Assembly: GCA_026770585.1 (NCBI GenBank)
Contig: MU647069.1
Span: 46,926 to 62,440, forward strand
DNA from: Baffinella frigidus
Taxonomy: Eukaryota; Cryptophyceae; Cryptomonadales; Baffinellaceae
Length of the DNA: 15,515 bases
Direction of reading: 5' to 3'
Notes under the pieces: model-generated
What the model saw: only the letters and a program-made list of their open reading frames with translations
Database searches by the model: none
Told to the model about the DNA's origin: nothing
Translations under genes and position numbers: made by a program
In this document: positions 1 through 10,000 of the stretch, piece by piece
Numbering within the stretch: the stretch's first letter is position 1
How the letters are laid out: the number at the start of each line of letters is the position of its first letter

Positions 1-71
1 GTTTGGTGCCTGCGGTGAGGGGTTTGGGGGGTTAGGGTTTAGGGTTGAGGGTTTAGGGTGCTCGCAGCGAG

Positions 72-645
72 GTGAAGGGCGCCGAGGCCGCCAGGGTGGC
101 GCCAAGGACTTATCTCAGAAAAGGGATTCTAAAATCCGTTTTCTTAAGTCAATTCCCCCACAAATCTGTCAACTTATACGAAGAGAAAAGAACAAGTTGA
201 CGAATTTGTGTAGGAATTGACTTGAGAAAACGGATTTTAGAATCCCTTTTCTGAGATAAGGACGGCGACGCGCATCGGCGCAGCCATCTTCTCCGACTGT
301 CGATCTCTTGAGACAAGGGGCGGCCAGTGTCTCTGTACGAGAACGAGAGTTTTGTTTACGAGCTCGTGGCCACCGGGGTCGCTTGTGAACAAGAACCTCA
401 AATCTGAAGGAAAGGCTGCAATTCCAGGTGGGAGATGGAAGACGCAGTACACATGTGATAACTCACGGCAATGACTCGAGCTCCAGCCTCGATTTCATCC
501 GCTTCAGAGGGTGAAATCCTGCGCCGCTTTTGGGATGCGTCACCAAGGGATGGTTGGCTCTTCTAGGGAGGAGGAGGGGTCCTCGCTAAGCGAGAGTGGG
601 TGGGAGCACGGCGGCTCCGAGCCGCCGCGCAGGCGCCCGGTGCCT
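72..645 (-). pseudogene. Inverted truncated copy of the ispH 5' region and start of exon 1
   Basis: Read on the minus strand, this segment matches 1503-1930 over its whole length with scattered substitutions and small indels (by eye roughly nine bases in ten). It contains the ispH upstream region, the start ATG near 292 and the codons [10 protein letters not shown]. The coding part is then split by a 150-bp foldback element (110-259) and resumes for about a dozen codons before homology stops near 72, next to degenerate TTTAGGG-like sequence. Nothing beyond the signal segment remains, so it cannot make enzyme. It may still carry a working promoter facing left. An 11-bp stretch next to the ATCCTGC motif in the right arm (near 1629) is absent here. 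Confidence 0.85.
110..259. mobile_element. 150-bp foldback (MITE-like) element with 4-bp target duplication
   Basis: The arms are about 67 bp, nearly perfect inverted repeats starting TTATCTCAGAAAAGGG, separated by a short A-rich loop (about 177-194). The element is flanked by GGAC on both sides (106-109 and 260-263). The uninterrupted homologue at 1881-1900 has this tetramer once, so the right arm of the large inverted repeat serves as the empty site and fixes the boundaries. There is no coding capacity, so it would be a non-autonomous element moved in trans. Confidence 0.85.
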
Positions 646-755
646 GGGGATACTACCCCGTGTAGGATGACCGGAGTGACTCGGTCGTATATCTCCTTAT
701 AGTGGACGTGACTGTGTAAAGTCACACCGGTCATCCTACACGGGGTAGTACCCCA
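645..755. mobile_element. 111-bp foldback element, TIR family C
   Basis: Terminal inverted repeats of about 30-37 bp begin TGGGGATACTACCCCGTGTA on the left and match the reverse complement of the right end with one indel. The middle holds a second small hairpin ending in GTGTAAAGTCAC. It sits exactly where homology between the two arms of the large inverted repeat stops, so it may mark that breakpoint. A related GTGTAAAGTCAC hairpin occurs at 11735-11750. Confidence 0.75.
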
Positions 756-1502
756 GACGGTGAGTCGCGCAAAAAAGTCTCTCAAGAGACTTACTAGAAC
801 CTATGACTTCGAACCATTAATTTTCTAGTCCTGCCTGACCAAAACCGGGCTCGCCATAAATATATTTAGAGTAACAAACCTACTACACAAGTGCAATTAG
901 AAACATTTATGGCGAGCCCAATGTTACTCAAGCAGAGCTAGATATGCAGAGAGAGAGGGCTCAATAAATGAACTGCTAGCTTAGGTGCTGGTGTGCTGGT
1001 CCAGGCTGGTTCAACCCTCAACCCAGCACCCGATGTCACTCGGACTACGTGCCTAGGCACACCCTACCTAGCCTAGCCTAGCCCACTTCTGGTATTTTGT
1101 TTTCTCGGGAAACAAAGGAGAAGCAAACAGGGTTCGGTGGTGTGTCGCAGCTTGAGAAGAAACCGGAAACATCTCGCGCCCGATAGCGCGGGCTGACGCG
1201 TCTGCGCCCTACTACTGAAGCACACCCTGGCGGCGGCGTGCCGCGACGAGCATGCATCGATGCGTGGTACGCAGCGTGTAGTTTGCGGGAGGGGCACACC
1301 TAGACGCTGTTTGGCTCCCGTGACGTCCGCCGTCGCCCCCCCGAGCTGAACAAAGCACACGGTGAGAATCAAGGCGCAGCAGATCCGCGCCCCCCCGGAA
1401 CCCAGGCGCCGATCCGACGAGCGCGCCGCCTCCTCCCGCTGCGGCTCGCCCTGTCCCTGGTGGGCGCCATCCTCCGCACACTCCGCCTCGCCGCGCGTCA
1501 TG
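756..1502. other. Spacer between the arms of the large inverted repeat
   Basis: This stretch holds a small palindrome at 774-791, a foldback element at 847-919, an imperfect GGTGCTGG/CCAGCACC inverted repeat at about 983-1030, and a GC-rich block from about 1190 onwards. The only long open frame is the doubtful minus-strand one listed separately. I see no RNA gene and no convincing conserved protein. Confidence 0.5.
847..919. mobile_element. Short foldback element, TIR family D
   Basis: A perfect 15-bp inverted repeat, GGGCTCGCCATAAAT at 847-861 and its reverse complement at 905-919, encloses an AT-rich loop of 43 bp. The sharp base-composition change against the surrounding GC-rich DNA suggests an inserted element. 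No clear target-site duplication was recognised. Confidence 0.55.
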
Positions 1503-1612
1503 CTCCCCGGCCGCCTGCGCGCTGGCTCGGCGCCGCCGTGCTCCCACCCACTCTCGCTTGACGAGGACCCCTCCTCCTCCCTAGAAGAGCCAACCATCCC
1601 TTGGTGACGCAT
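1073..1612 (-). CDS. Doubtful 179-codon reading frame with one hydrophobic segment
   Basis: This frame is not recognised as any family. It runs leftwards from the ispH upstream region, and its first 36 codons lie in the large inverted repeat. A stretch near residues 77-96 (ICCALILTVCFVQLGGATAD) looks like a signal or membrane segment, but it is far from the start unless a later ATG is used. Differences between the two repeat copies of the first codons mostly change amino acids, which argues against selection on this protein. High GC makes long open frames likely by chance. Best treated as non-coding unless transcripts show otherwise. Confidence 0.15.
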   Translation of the reverse strand: MRHQGMVGSSREEEGSSSSESGWEHGGAEPARRRPGSMTRGEAECAEDGAHQGQGEPQREEAARSSDRRLGSGGARICCALILTVCFVQLGGATADVTGAKQRLGVPLPQTTRCVPRIDACSSRHAAARVCFSSRAQTRQPALSGARCFRFLLKLRHTTEPCLLLLCFPRKQNTRSGLG

Positions 1613-1862
1613 CCCAAAAGCGGCGCAGGATGACCGCAGGATTTCACCCTCTGAAGCGGATGAAATCGAGGCTGGAGCTCGAGTTATTTTTGTGGGTTAT
1701 CACATTTGTACTGCGTCTTCCATTTCCTACCTGGAATTGGAGTCTTTCCTTCAGATTTGAGGTTCTTGTTCACAAGCGACCCCGGTGGACACGAGCTCGT
1801 AAACAAAACTCTCGTTCTCGTACAGAGACACTGGCCCCCCAAGAGAGCGACAGTCGGATAAG
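1503..1862 (+). promoter_or_regulatory. ispH upstream region, right arm of the large inverted repeat
   Basis: This is the 5' flank of the intact gene, presumably promoter and 5' UTR, and it pairs with 264-645 in opposite orientation across a spacer of about 860 bp. The closest match between arms includes the stretch around 1570-1620 and the blocks at 1655-1680 and 1755-1840. I see no clear TATA box or other named core element. Reading frames cross it, but the differences between the two arms are not biased towards silent changes, which argues against it being coding. Confidence 0.5.
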
Positions 1863-4800
1863 ATGGCTGCGCCGATGCGCGTCGCCGTCCTTGGCGCCAC
1901 CCTGGCGGCCACGGCGGCCTTCACTTGTACGCCCAACACTGGGTCCATGCGCCTCGCGGCCGCGGTGCACGAGCTGCGCCCCTCGGGCATGCCTGTGTCG
2001 GCCAGCCAGCTCTCAGCGCCGAAGCTCCGTGGCGCGACTGTGCTCCACATGGCTGAGGGGAAGCTGGACAAGCGTGCAGAGCGGCGGCGGATTGTGTCGT
2101 CGGAGAACTTCAACCGGCGCGGGTTTGCGGACACCAAGGAGGAGGTGGTGGGGATGATGGTGGAGGAGTTCACCTCGGACATGATCAAAGAGCTCAAGGA
2201 GAACAACAACATGCTTGTGCGCGACAACGTGGGTGCTCCCTCGTGTGGCCCCTGAACACGTGGTGCGCACGCACTGATGCGCGAGCCACACCGAGTCAGC
2301 CTGCCAATGCCTCGTGTTCCCCGGCGCTGAGCTGCCGCCGTTGCGCCCCACGCGAGCTGAAAAGGACCACCAGCTGAACCACGACCGCGGAAGGAGGAGA
2401 ACGTAGCCAGAGAGATCTTCCCCCCGCCCGCTCGACCACACCCTGCTGCCCTGCCGCGCTGACGCGGCGCCCTCCCCCCAGGTGACGGTAAAGCTGGCGG
2501 TGGACTTCGGGTTCTGCTGGGGGGTGGAGCGGGCCGTGGCCATGGCCTACGAGGCGCGCTCCTTCTACAAGGACGACACCATCCACATCACCAACGAGAT
2601 CATCCATAACCCGGGTGCGTCTCCTCGCGCGTGGCTGTCTCAGTCTATTTGGGCCCACCAATCTTCAAGCCCGGGCTCTTGTCCGCTGGAAAGTTGACGG
2701 GTTTGTACCGCAAACCCTCGCGTGTCACCTTGAGAATCTCTTTGGTGTAGATTGATAACCTGTGGCGCGTGGTCCTCGCAGGAGTCAACTCCCGCATCGG
2801 CGAGATGGGCATCAAGTTCGTCCCGGTCGAAGAGGGCGCGAAGGTCCACTCCGAGCCACAACATTTCGCCTAAGTCAACTCCCCCTGAAAACCACAGCCT
2901 TAAGTCAAATGCCGGCTCCCAGAGCCGGTCCATCTAAACGAAATGGCAACTTACTGCCGAGCATCAGCTTTGTTGACTGAAGATAAAAGATCCTGGCTGG
3001 CATTGAAGGTCATTCGACACCTCTGTCCCAGTCTATTTGGTCTCGCCTATTTGGTGGGACCAGGCTCGTTTCCGCTCCAAAGTTGACGGATTGGTACCAC
3101 ACACCCAGCATGTCAACTTAGGGATAGTCTGCCAAGCGGACTGATGCAGAGAGAGTAATTCCGGAGGGCGAGAGGGTAACCACGCCAGGCACACGTGAAA
3201 GTTTCAGAACGCGTCGTTTCGTTTAAAAGTGGGTTCGTGGTACAAATTCCGCATTGTTGCCGTGGACGGGACTCACTTTTGGCGGGATTATCGCGGGCCT
3301 ACCACCCCAGAATCATCTGTAGGTGCATTCGCCCTTGGGACCTGGCGTGGTTTGGAAGGCTTGGCCGTGTTGTGGTCCACACTTCACAAACCAGGATTAT
3401 GAACCGGACTGTGGGGTTCTGGAGTCTCGCATTGCAAACGTCAAACTCTCGTACCAGAAGTGGTTCGCGGCACAGGGTGTCGAAGTGTGTTCGAGGAGCC
3501 CACGACCGTTGCCCATTCAGAGCTTTCCGTTGGTACTGAGCTGCGACTGAAAGCGGCCGGTGTTGTGGTTCACACTTCACACCAGACTGTGGGGTTCTGG
3601 AGTCTCACATTACAAATGTCGAATTTTTGAACAAGAAACGGTTCGAGGGAAAGAGGGTGTCGCAGCTCATTCGAGGCCGTTGACTGTTCAGAGTTTTCCC
3701 CTGTACTTAGCCTTCCCGGGGTTTTACCGTACCGGTACAAAACTTGGGTTTACAAACTTGGGTTTACAGACTTGGGTTTAGCCTGAGGGTTCAGACAGGC
3801 GTCGCACGGGGGACTCTCCCAAACCCTTTTCAATCTCTAGGCCACACAGCGGGCTACGAAGGAATTTTCCGTTGCCTTATCCGTAGGAAACCCCCTATGT
3901 CCCTACGGGTTCCCTACCGTAGAGTTGTATGTCTTATCGCTTATGGGTTATTCACGAATCCCTTCGTAGTCCGCTGTGTCGTACGGGGGAATCTCCTGAA
4001 CACTTGAATTTTGGAATAAGACATATTCTGTCCCGCTATCGTATGCTTTCGACACCGAAGATAAGGGTGTATATGCTGTTTTAGGCATATAATGATGCTA
4101 TCTTACGCCTTTTGATGTTGACAGATTCTGGTATGTTCCGAGATGAACTTGGACTCTCCTGAAGCCTTTTCAGTCGCTAGGCTGGACGCTGTTCTGCGCC
4201 ATCTAGCAATATTGCGATCTTGTAGATGTCCAATAGGATTCATGTTGCGATCTTATGGGTAGGATTCATGTTGCGATCTTATGGGTAGGATTCATGTTGC
4301 GATCTTATAGGTATCCAAAAAATCGATTTCTGGATCTTATGGGTGTCCAATAAATTCCGATTTCTGGGTCTTTTCTGGAAGACTTTGGTATCACCTAACC
4401 CCGTGTTGTGAAAACAGGACTTTTCGAACATCAAGTCCGGCGACGTTGTGATCCTGCCGGCGTTCGGCGCTTCGCTCGAGGAGATGCAGGTTTCGGGTTT
4501 CGGGGTTTAGGGTTTAGGGTGTAGGGTTACCCGAACCTCTGGGATCCAGGGTTCGGGTTTGAAGAGATGCAGGTGCCCGCCCCGGGCGCTCTCCTGCTGT
4601 AGGGGCAACGTTCGTGCAAACCTGCATGCAGGTTTCGGTTTTCGGGTATAGGGTGTGGGATGCAGGGTTCGGGTGCGTGCGCAGCAGCTGGGCCAGAGGG
4701 GCGTCAAGATCGCGGGAGGCCTACTGTGGATCAGTCGTGGGTTATTCACGAAATCCCTGCGTAGCCTGCTGTGTGGGAACCCAAAACCTAAAACCTGAAA

Positions 4801-7025
4801 CCTGAAACCCGTAACCCACACCGCAGCTGCTTGACCAGAGGGGCGTCAAGATCGTGGATACCACCTTCCCGAAACCCGGAATCTTGGTTTCGGGTTTCGT
4901 GTTTCGGGCTAGGGCAAAAAAAAACGTGTTAACTTGGAGGATCCATTGAGCCACTTGACAGGCATCGTTGTGAAAACCCTAACCCCTAAACCTCAGGTTT
5001 CCTACGGATATTAAACCCCAACCCCTAAACCCTAAACCCCAAACTGCAGCTGCTGGACCAGAGGGGCGTCAAGATCGTGGATACCACCTGCCCGTGGGTC
5101 AGCAAAGGTCCGTGCCTAACCCCTCACCACACTCAAACGGTGTACCAATCTTGTCCCACGAAATAAAGGGGGGTTGTATTACGAGGGTGTAGGTCTTGCC
5201 TAAACCCTCACCAAAGTCGAAAGGGTTTACAGATCTGGTCTTACAGTACAAAAAGTGAGGTCGTTCATCATATTATTATTTTGGAACTGAGAGGTCGGTG
5301 TACTGTTTTTTTATAATAATGAACCCTTTCGCATGTTCAACAAAGTTGCAGTGTGGAACGCTCTCAAAAAAAACAGCTTCATGGGGCGCAGCATGATGCA
5401 CTCTGAATGCAAGCATGCTAAAGTGCAACGTGGAACGCTCTCAACTTGAGCGCCGCATGCCGCGTTACTACCGCGTGATGCATCGGTAGTAACGCGGCAG
5501 GCGCAGTGCGGTGTGCTCTCAGCTACCACGCCACATTCTTGCAAGGGGTTGCCAAACGTCGATTTCCCCTCAAGGCAGTGGTTTTCAAAAGTCAAAGCAC
5601 CTTATCAGAAAGGTTTTTGAAAAATTAACACCCCCCTCCACTCTGGCGTGGTACTGATGCGTGCTGCGGGGTGCAGTGTGGAACGCGGTGGACACGCACC
5701 AGCGCAAGGACATGACCTCGGTCATCCACGGCAAGGTTGCTCACCTCTCCACCCATGCCTCACTCGGGTTCACTGCCAAGACTGTTCGCAACTTGACACC
5801 CTGGGGTTCCGGTACAAATTCGTCGACTTTGGGAGAGACAGAGAGCCCGGGAGATGCAAATTCACCCCGAGCCAGAATATTTCGCGTAAGTCAACTCCCC
5901 CTGAAAGCTAGCGCCTTGAGTCAAATGCCTGCCACCATGGCAGGTCCATCTAAACGATCTGGCAACTTACTAACGAGGATCGCTTTGTTGACTTACGGTA
6001 AAACATCCTGGCTAGCAGTGAAATTGGTGAGACCGAATCGAGAAGCGCACGGACATGACCTGGGTCATCCACGGCACGGTTCCGCGCCCCTCCCTCAATG
6101 CTGCGTAGCGTGTTCACGACTCTCGCGCGTTCAGTACAGTCACTCTCGCGCTACACCCTAAACCTTCAACCCCACACCCTAAACCCCTATATTCCATACC
6201 CTAAACCCTAAACCCCAAAACCCAAACTCCCATAATCCCCTCACCACTATACCCCCCCCCCAACCTAACCCCCAAATCCCACACAAAATCTCAACCCTAA
6301 ATATCAAAAGCTCAACCCGTAACCCGAAATGCAAACTCTGGCAGTGGGCGCACGAGGAGTCGATCGCGACGGCGTCCTTCTGCGAGGACTTCATCCTCGT
6401 CAAGGTTGCTCCCTCAACCCTACACCCCAGAGTACATGATCGAGGGGCACCCCCAAAGCCCAAAACATAAACCATAATCCCTCAACCCTAAACCCTAAAT
6501 CGTGGACCCTGAACCCTGAACCCTAAACCCTAAACCATAAACCCTAAACCCTAAACCCTAAACCCTAAAACTTAACCCCCCCCCCCAAAAAAATGCACCT
6601 TGAAACCCTAAAACGGAATCCCTAAACCCTCTCCACCAGGACATGGAAGAGGCGAAGTACGTGGCGCAGTACATGCTCGAGGGGGGCAACAAGGAGGAGT
6701 TCCTCGAGAATTAGTGTAGTTTAGTTTTCAGCAGGATCGCCCCACACGAAAAAAGGACCCCTAATCCCTAATCCCGAATCCCTAATCTCTTATGCCTAAC
6801 CCCGAAACCCTGAACTAGGACATGGAGGAGGCGAAGTACGTGGCGCAGTACATGCTCGAGGGCGGCAACAAGGAGGAGTTCCTCGAGAAGTTCAAGAACG
6901 CCATCTCCAAGGGGTACGCCCCCCCCCCCCCTGTCTCTCTCTTCCTCTTTTTTCTCTCTTTCCCTCTCTCTCCCTCTCTCCCCCCCTCTCCCTCTCCCTC
7001 TCTCTCCCTCTCTCTCTCTCTCCCT

Positions 7026-7062
<37 letters not shown>

Positions 7063-10000
7063 ATTATTGCTTTTCCCCTTCCTTCCTCACTCTCACTTTC
7101 TCTCTCGTTTTTCCTCGATCTCGCGCTCTCGCTCTCCTCTCTCTCTCTCCCTCTCTCTCTCTCGTTACCCCCCTCGCTCTTTCCCTAAACCAGTCCCCCG
7201 TCTCACTCTCATGTCCCCTTTCTCCCTCCCTAATCCAAGCCCCCTCCCCCCGCGGCAGATTCGACCCGTATGTCAAACCTCGTCCTAACCCCTAACCACA
7301 AACCCCAAAACCCCAAGCCCTAAACCCTACACTCCAAACCCCAGGTTCGACCCGGACGTTCACCTCAAGAAGGTGGGCATCGCCAACCAGGTGTCAACCC
7401 TAATCCTCAATCCTCAACCCTCAACCCTAAACCCTAAACCCTGAACTCTAAACCCTAAACTCTAAACCCTAACCCATAACCCTAACCCATACCCATACCC
7501 ATAACCCCTAAACCCACCCCCTAATCCTTAACCCCTCAACCCTGAACCCTCACCCCTCAACCCTCAACCCTCACCCCTAAACCCTTGTCCCTAAACCCTA
7601 AACCCTAAACCCTCCATCCCTAAACCCTCGACCCTAAACCCTAAACCCTTAACCCTCGAACAGACGACGATGTACAAGGAGGAGACGGCCGCGATCGCGA
7701 AGCTCTTCGACCCTAACCCTCAACTCTCATCCTCACCCCTAAACCCTACACTCTCAACCAGACGACCAGACGACCATGCACAAGGAGGAGACCGCCCCAA
7801 TTCTAACCCCTCAACCCTGAACCCTTGCAAACCAAACCACCATGCAATCCTAACTCTAATCGTCACCCCCGGACCCTGAAGCCGAACCCTCGCGAAACAG
7901 ACGACGATGTACAAGGAGGAGACGGCCGCGATCGCGAAGCTCTTCGAGCGCGCCGCCCTCAAGAAGTAAACTCTCAACTCCAAACCCTAAACCCTAAACC
8001 CTAAACCTTCAACTCCAAACCCACACTGCCCACGTTCAGACTTGTTGAGCACTCGATCAAGAAGTCTGCCCCCCCGCCCCCGCCCCCGCCCCCGCCCGAG
8101 CAGTTGAGATAGATGTAGCCGACCCTGTGGAAGGAGGACATTTATGTGGGCTGGGGTTTCTTGTTTGGGGCTTGGCGTTAAACCCTAAACTCCAAACCAT
8201 AAACTCCAAACCATAAACTCCAAACCGTTGAGCTTCTCGGGTCCGAACCTGGTGTAAGGTTTGGGGTTTGGGGTTTGGCCGCACTCCAGAAGTCTCTGCC
8301 CCCTCGTCCCCTAACCCCAAACGCTAAGCCCGACACCCGACAGGTTCGGGCCGGGGAAGCTGAACGAGCACTTGATGGCGCTGGACACCTCATTTACTCA
8401 TGGCGCTAATCAACCCTTCGCCCAAACCATCGATCCATGAGGCGATAATTCCATTGCTCCTAATTCATTACACCATTCTCCCAATTGATTTCTCCTTATT
8501 GATTAAACCGTCCTCCTAAATGATCTTCATAACTGATCCTAATTGATCTTCATAATTGATTCCTAATTCATCTTCATAATTGACCTAATTGATCTTCATA
8601 ATTGATCAAACCAATCTCCTAATTGATTCCGATATCAGGTTCGGGCCGGAGAAGCTGAACGAGCACTTCATGGCGCTCGACACCATCTGCGACGCCACCC
8701 AGGAGCGCCAGGACGCCATCCAGGGTACGTCCTCTAGCGTTTGGGTTATGTGCTAGATCTGGCGGAACCCTTCTCCCCTACGCCCTAAGAGAGGGTTAGG
8801 GTTTCGCAAGGACGCCATCCAGGGTGCGCTATGCCCTTCACCAGAAGCCAACCTCTGGCCAGCACTGGAGAAAAATCCACCCCAACCGTGCTCCAGGTTT
8901 TGGGGTTAGGGGTTAGAGGTTAGAGGTTTGGGGTTTGGGTTAGAGCACTTCATGGCGCTGGACACCATCTGCGACGCGACCCAGGAGCGCCAGGACGACA
9001 TCCAGGGTGAGGCATTACGGTTTCGGTTTCGGTTAGGGGGTTGGGGGTTGGGGTTAGGGGGTTAGGGGGTTGGGAGTTGGGGTTTTAGGTCCAGATGTGG
9101 TGTCGCTCGCAATGAGGTGCTCGTTAAGCTTCTCGGGCCCGAACCTTCGTTAGTGTGTAGGGTTGGGTTTTGGCGTCGCAGATGGCGCTCGACACCATCT
9201 GCGACGCGACCCAGGAGCGCCAGGACGCCATCCAGGGTATGTTCTCCAAGGATGAGGGTGCAGGGCGTAGGGGTGGAGGGTTCTGCCAGGTGTAGGAGGA
9301 CGGTTCTCTTGGGCGCGAGGGAATGCTATCCAGGGTGCGCCAAACACCAAATCGAGGGTCCGTGCGCTACCACGCTATCTAGCACACGGCTGTTGACGAA
9401 TCCTCGGTTTTCCACGGTCAAAGCCTGCGCGGATTAGGCATCGCCCACGCACAAAACGCCTGGACGGATTAGTCAACGTTTCCCGGGTTAGTCGACTGCC
9501 TCTCGTGCGCAGAGCTCCCGGGTCTCTGAAACCCCTCAACCCCAAACCCCAAACCCCAAACCCCAAACCCCAAACCCCAAACCCCAAACCCCAAACCCTA
9601 CAGTTCCTCTCTGAACCCTCAACCCCAAGTCTTAAGCCCTGAGATCTAAGCACTACAATCAAATCCTGAACCCTAACCCCAACTGCAGAGCTGGTCAAGG
9701 ACGATGGGGTGGACGTGTTCCTGATCGTTGGGGGGTGGGACTCGTCCAACACCTTGCACCCTTCATCCTGAACCCTAACACCTAACACCGAACACCGAAC
9801 ACCTGACACCGAACGCCGAACACCCAACACCGAACACCTAACACCTTACACCTCACCCAAACCCCAAGAACCCAAGAAGCCAAAACCCAAAAACCCAAAA
9901 CCCAAAAACCCAAAACCCTAAGCCCTAAGCATTAACACCCAATTCCTAACCAGAACTCCTCAAGGACGATGGGGTGGACGTGTTCCTGATCGTCGGGGGG

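Noticed and set aside
1630-2157. 175-codon plus-strand frame overlapping ispH exon 1
   Set aside because: Out of frame with the recognised IspH exon, low complexity, Arg-rich from GC bias.
2013-2661. Minus-strand frames across ispH exons 1 and 2
   Set aside because: Shadow frames of GC-rich coding sequence without any recognised motif.
5458-5499. Rho-independent terminator
   Set aside because: No T-run follows, and the context is a eukaryotic intron.
6822-7295. 157-codon plus-strand frame continuing exon 8 into Ser/Pro/Leu-rich sequence
   Set aside because: Only exon 8 is real; the rest translates the CT microsatellite of intron 8.
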